Shown: one piece after another, positions 59,907-64,000 of the stretch | How positions within the stretch are numbered: the first letter of the stretch is position 1 | How the letters are laid out: each line of letters begins with the position of its first letter | Source of the DNA: Aplidium turbinatum | Taxonomy: Eukaryota > Chordata > Ascidiacea > Aplousobranchia > Polyclinidae | Assembly (NCBI GenBank): GCA_918807975.1 | Contig: OU964922.1 | Span: forward strand, 26,028,329 to 26,092,328 | Reading direction: 5' to 3' | Length of the DNA stretch: 64,000 nt | Program-made: the position numbers and the translations under genes | Notes under the pieces: model-generated | The model's database searches: none | The model's input: the letters and a program-made list of their open reading frames with translations, nothing else | Told to the model about the DNA's origin: nothing

Positions 59907-60755
59907 ATAGCGACTGTCAAAACAGCGACTGTCATAATGGCGACTTCATAATAGCGACGTAATGAAGTGAGCGACATTCCAAACAGCGATTGTATAAATG
60001 CCGACTGCATTAAAACAGCGACTGTTATGATAGCGACTTAACACTTTAAGTGCCTTTGGCACAATGCGTTTCAGGGATCAACGGAAACTCATCATCCATC
60101 CATCTTTCGATTCATCGAAGCTTTAAGACGGGAGGAAGCCCTTCAACGGGCAAACCGAACCCAGCTACTACAAGGCAGAGACCTGACTCAGCGAATGAAA
60201 AGATACGTGACAATGAACACACGAATCACTGTTGTACAGCAAAATCGAGGCCAGTATGATCTGCGGCAGTTCCTTCGAGCCCTTGCTCACAATTTAGAAA
60301 TAAACGTGGCTTGATTTTTATTGCAAGACTTTTGGTTGTTTTAAAGTCCCTTTTGGTTTCAATCTTTTTCTAGACCCTGAATTTTATTGCAAGGCTTGAC
60401 GACTTTCTGTTGTTTGGCTTGACTAGCCTATTTCTTTTTAAATCATGTGACTTCTATGGATAGTCCAAATAAAATGTTGTTTTAAAGTCCCTTTTGGTTT
60501 CAATCTTTCACTACGCAGTGTTTGCCTATTTGTGCGTGCATACGTGTGTAGAGAGGTGTGGGGGATGGAAGGTATGTGTGGAGGGGGTGAAAGAGTGCAT
60601 GTGCGCGTAAGCCTTGGATTTAATAAAAGAAGTGAGGTCAGTCGCTGTTTTTGATGAATCGCTGTCGTGTAGTCGCTCTATTGACAGTCGCTGTTTTAAA
60701 TGAATCGCTGTCGTGTGGTCGCTCTATTGACAGTCGCTGTTCTGACAGTCGCTAT
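59907..60755 (+). mobile_element. MULE-type DNA transposon with inverted AGCGAC arrays
   Basis: The left end has about nine tandem units of roughly 15 bp starting AGCGAC(TGT) at 59909-60033; the right end has about eight in the opposite orientation at 60641-60753. Between them lie a transposase C-terminal frame (60051-60314) and an internal 30-bp direct repeat (60338-60367 and 60479-60508). Ends read ATAGCGACTGTC on both strands. No target duplication found. Confidence 0.75.
60051..60314 (+). pseudogene. C-terminal fragment of a MULE (FLYWCH-associated) transposase
   Basis: The frame reads CLWHNAFQGSTETHHPSIFR, then FIEALRREEALQRANRTQL, and ends FLRALAHNLEINVA before TGA. WHN.F followed by HP.IW/F.FI.ALR.EE and a final (Y/F)L(R)..AHN is typical of the C-terminus of animal MULE transposases that carry FLYWCH or zinc-finger domains. 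The catalytic core and DNA-binding domain are missing, so this is an internally deleted copy. It lies between inverted AGCGAC arrays. Confidence 0.72.
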
Positions 60756-60769
60756 TTGGAACCCGAGCC

Positions 60770-61760
60770 CTCATTAACAATAATCCAATGGTAAGCGCAA
60801 ATTAACGTTATTTGAACATCATTCAGCTTGCAGCATCATCACCTGCAATTGCCTCCCAAAAATTTTATCTTTTTTTGTCAAAAAAAAAATGTTTTTGTTC
60901 TGTTACAACGTTTTTATACCATTATAATTCATTTTGAATGACGTTTGCTTCCCAACAGCTGTTTTTGCCCCTTCAAAATTTTCTTTCTAGATACATCACT
61001 GCTCCACTGTGTGCTTTCCAAAAAACTTGTGATGAACTAATTAGTTTTATGCAACAGACAGAAAGCCGTATTATGAAGTAGGCTTCTCTTTCAAATGAAC
61101 GTTTAGCCTAAATAAACTTTGACTAATCAGTAATCACTAGGGCAAATTAAGTCAATAAGACGGGGCTCGAGTTGTCAACCTCCACGTGGTGAGCCTTGGA
61201 TTCGACTGATGACAACAAACCGACAAGTAGCAAAGAGTCAATAAGAATGAAGTCAAGTTTTTTTTAGTGACTTGTATAAAAAAATGGGAGTTGGAAAAAG
61301 AAAGCGAAAAAGGTCGAAAAAAAGATAGCGAGATTGTGCGACCGAAAAATATGGAAATAGTGGGAGTGAATGAGGAAAATGTTGCTGACAGAGTGTTGTG
61401 AATGACTGCAATCTGCAACGGTGAACTTGATTTATAACTCTTGAAACTTAAAGTGGAATAAAGCCAGAAAAGAAGATAAATTGCGGTGTAGTTTCAAATA
61501 AGAGTTCTGAACGCAACAAGAGAGTTTCAAAATCTTAATTTGATAGGTCAATAAAAAGTCCATTTTTTATTGTTTGGTCAAATTTTCAATTTTAGGTCAA
61601 TATAGTCAATTTTATGTAATTAACATGTCCAGTTCAAATGTTGTCTTTCAAATTCTAAGAAAAATTGATACTGACAACTTTTTGTTTATCAATCTCAATC
61701 CGTATTTCCTTTAGCTGCCATTAAAAACAATGACGACATTTCCAGAATAATGGACGTCGA
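60770..61760. other. No gene seen
   Basis: AT-rich. The 88-codon minus-strand frame at 61418-61152 is Ser/Phe/Leu-rich low complexity and is not supported. GATACATCACTGCTCC near 60990 resembles a decayed hAT end. Confidence 0.4.
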
Positions 61761-61767
61761 AAGGCCA

Positions 61768-61975
61768 GAAAGTTGATTGAGCGCCGGCTCGATACCGCAC
61801 AAGAGCATGTGGCTGTGTCTTTGGCAAGACATCGAAAAGAGTGCCGTCGATTGAGGAGTGGCACCCCTTCGACGATAGCCCTTGATTTCTTTCATGATTA
61901 TATGATTATGAACAGCACACTGCTCCAAGGAGAAAGTATTACAGCCCTTCGTTGGGCTATGACCTATTGAACTGA
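61768..61975 (+). repeat. tRNA-derived SINE copy
   Basis: Contains GGCTCGATACCGCACAAGAG, GTGGCTGTGTCTTTGGCAAG and a tail GCCCTTCGTTGGGCTATGAC. Same B-box region as the copies at 32240 and 55283. Confidence 0.6.
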
Positions 61976-62675
61976 ACATTACGTCATATTTCAACTCTTG
62001 TTATTAGTGCGATGTTCATTGTGGAATTAGTTGCTTGCGTATACAACCTTCAGTGGTGCCTAATATATTCTCTTGAGGAATTTTGTTTTTCCGTTGAGTT
62101 ACATTTTTTTCATTCAAGCAGCCTTATTTTAAATATAAAATGTAAGAAACCATGGTTTATTCAATCAAATTTTCGTTAGTTCAAAAACTTCAAGTTTAAT
62201 GAATTTTAAAGTCAATTATTTTGGATTTTTAGATCAACAAAAACTTGCCCTTGTAATCTCCCAAACATAGCAATTTACCACTTTGCGCATCAACTGCACC
62301 CAAGATGAATTTATCTAATGCTAAGAGTTTTTTAGTTGAAGATATTCCAAAACTAAGGGGTTAACAAAAATTGTCTGCCCACCTATGCCACTACAAAAAA
62401 ATCTCATCATCTACAGTGGCTACCAGCTGCCACTCTACCACAAGATTATATTAAGAGCCAACTAGCCTATAGCCTAGTGTAGACATTGCTTTATCGCAGT
62501 ATAATTATTAATTCATTATACTGCATGAGCACTTCTAGTCTAGAAAGCCAAGTTGTGTGCACTTGCATTAAAAACACGTTTAATTTTTCTTTTCACTACT
62601 AGCCTACTTGTCGTTTGTGTTGCTTGAACGCTAAAACAGGAGTTGAAGTTTTCGCAATTATGGATTGGGTTGAAC

Positions 62676-63046
62676 CAGTGGCGTAGCAACGCAATATGCC
62701 GCCCTTGGATTTTTGCACGAAACGCCGCCCCTATCCCCTCCCTGACACCGTCGTAAAAGCTGATTAAAATTCCACACAACAGAAGAATTAAAGCAGTTGT
62801 GTTTAATTTTATTGAAAGTTCAAAATAAAACCACTTCTTACTCAGACAGCTAAATGATTTTTTGTCTCCTGTATTTACTCGAACCCCTGGCTTGAATGGC
62901 CCTTCTTTATTCTGAAACCTTTCGGGCCCTAGTTTGATTATCTCAACTCTCATGTTATGAGTTAATGTTTCTGAACAAGTAGCCACATCGTTATAAGAAT
63001 AATAGATAGCATCTGTTTTATCTTTATCTGACAGTGTTTCATTCAC
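62676..63046 (-). pseudogene. Possible N-terminal remnant of a hAT transposase
   Basis: A long minus-strand frame includes EIIKLGPERFQNKEGPFKPG and SFSCLSKKWF. The pattern LGP..F..(K/E)GPF.P followed by a Lys-Trp-(F/Y) resembles the TTF-zinc-finger region of hAT transposases, but the zinc ligands are not evident. The reading is tentative; the frame runs out through the element boundary. Confidence 0.3.
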
Positions 63047-63951
63047 AGGCTTTCTGTGATCACTTTGTTATTGTTTTGCTCGAGGTAGCCTAACACTTCT
63101 TCTTCCGTCTCAATTTGAGTTACCGTAGAGATTTACTATGCTAATCTCTTCTGTTTTTTTTTTTTAGCAGAGGCAATTTTTACGAACTTCAAAATTACTC
63201 CTTCATTCTTTTTAGTTCCTCTTCTTAGCTTTCTTTTTCTTTCTAAAAACAATCTTCACTTTCTCTTATTCTCGTCATAGGCAAAAATTAACTTGAAAAA
63301 ATTGCAACTTAAATCTTGTTCTGGAGTCTGCACCACATTAGTTAAAAACAATAGCCTAGCCATAAATGCAAATTTGTTGAGTTAAGCTAAGTGATCTATT
63401 TCAGACCTGAAACTTTAAACCTTTCACTAACCTAACCCATCTTCACACATAAAGATGGAGGAATCCCCTCTATCTACCACAGACAGATAGTGAAGGTGGC
63501 AGTTGACTCGATGACTTCACGGTCCATTCCTGTCTCCTCCCGAAAGTGAAATAAACTTAAAACTAATCTGAACTTAACTACCGTAGGCCTACCAAAGCTA
63601 AATTGACTGAACAATGCTATAGCTTACAAGTTACAACCGAAATTCTATCATTACTTCAACAGCATGAGTATCATTAAACCGTCACTAATACCACATGGTG
63701 AGGCACAATCTAAAAAAGTTTCAAATTACTTAGTTTATACTGTAAGTTAGGCATAACTTGTTTAATTGTTTGGCTTCACTTAGATCAGTGTTAACTTACT
63801 GTAGGTCGTTTAAGTCTGAGTCTCTCCGAGAATAAATTAATGTGACTGCTTTGCTTGTTTAAACTTTAAAACATTATCACATTTTGCCGCCCTCTAGCAA
63901 CGTGCCGCCCCTGGATTTATCCACAAGATCCAATGGGTAGTTACGCCACTG
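62676..63951. mobile_element. hAT element, complete ends
   Basis: Starts CAGTGGCGTAGCAACG and ends GGTAGTTACGCCACTG, flanked by a perfect GGTTGAAC duplication (62668-62675 and 63952-63959). GCCGCCC motifs lie just inside both ends, as in 49953-50775, so the two are related. The 1276-bp size and broken frames indicate a non-autonomous copy. Confidence 0.9.
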
Positions 63952-64000
63952 GGTTGAACGACAACGCAAGTGAAGGGTTATGGAGATCGGAATGGAATGA

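Noticed and set aside
61152-61418. 88-codon Ser/Phe-rich minus-strand frame as a signal-peptide protein
   Set aside because: Composition reflects a purine-rich plus strand; no motif and no splice evidence.

Overview
The window looks like AT-rich nuclear DNA from a multicellular animal. Introns carry GT..AG ends, coding exons are short and widely spaced, there are no operons, and hAT, MULE, SINE and foldback repeats are abundant. The species cannot be fixed from sequence alone; an invertebrate such as a tunicate is a guess. No rRNA, intact tRNA, CRISPR array, prophage, retrovirus or LTR element was recognised.

The clearest gene is a forkhead (FOX) transcription factor on the minus strand, between 24240 and 1771. 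Fourteen coding exons can be joined with GT..AG boundaries and matching phases at every junction into one 1022-codon frame. The forkhead domain lies across exons 4 and 5. Two C2H2 zinc fingers lie in exons 8 and 14, with Ser/Gln/Ala-rich sequence between and around them. A forkhead followed by two C-terminal zinc fingers is unlike any FOX layout I know, and the stop codon sits inside a perfect splice-donor consensus. The 11.9-kb third intron (7841-19715) has no recognisable exon.

A second, weaker gene lies on the minus strand at 56480-54361. Two exons join in phase to give a 71-residue protein with one membrane span crossing the splice junction. Plus-strand exon candidates that I cannot assign to a family lie at about 28790, 34953, 35579, 43800 and 46071.

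From about 21 kb onward the DNA is mostly transposon debris. hAT elements with 8-bp target duplications are nested two or three deep at 32.5-34.0, 49.1-51.1 and 57.1-58.4 kb. Single insertions lie at 47.8-48.4 and 62.7-64.0 kb. A MULE-type element at 59.9-60.8 kb keeps the end of its transposase frame between inverted arrays of AGCGAC repeats. There are also tRNA-derived SINE copies, a three-copy palindromic MITE, and foldback elements at 20.9, 44.1 and 52.2 kb. One foldback contains a hammerhead-like core. The remaining stretches show nothing I can name.
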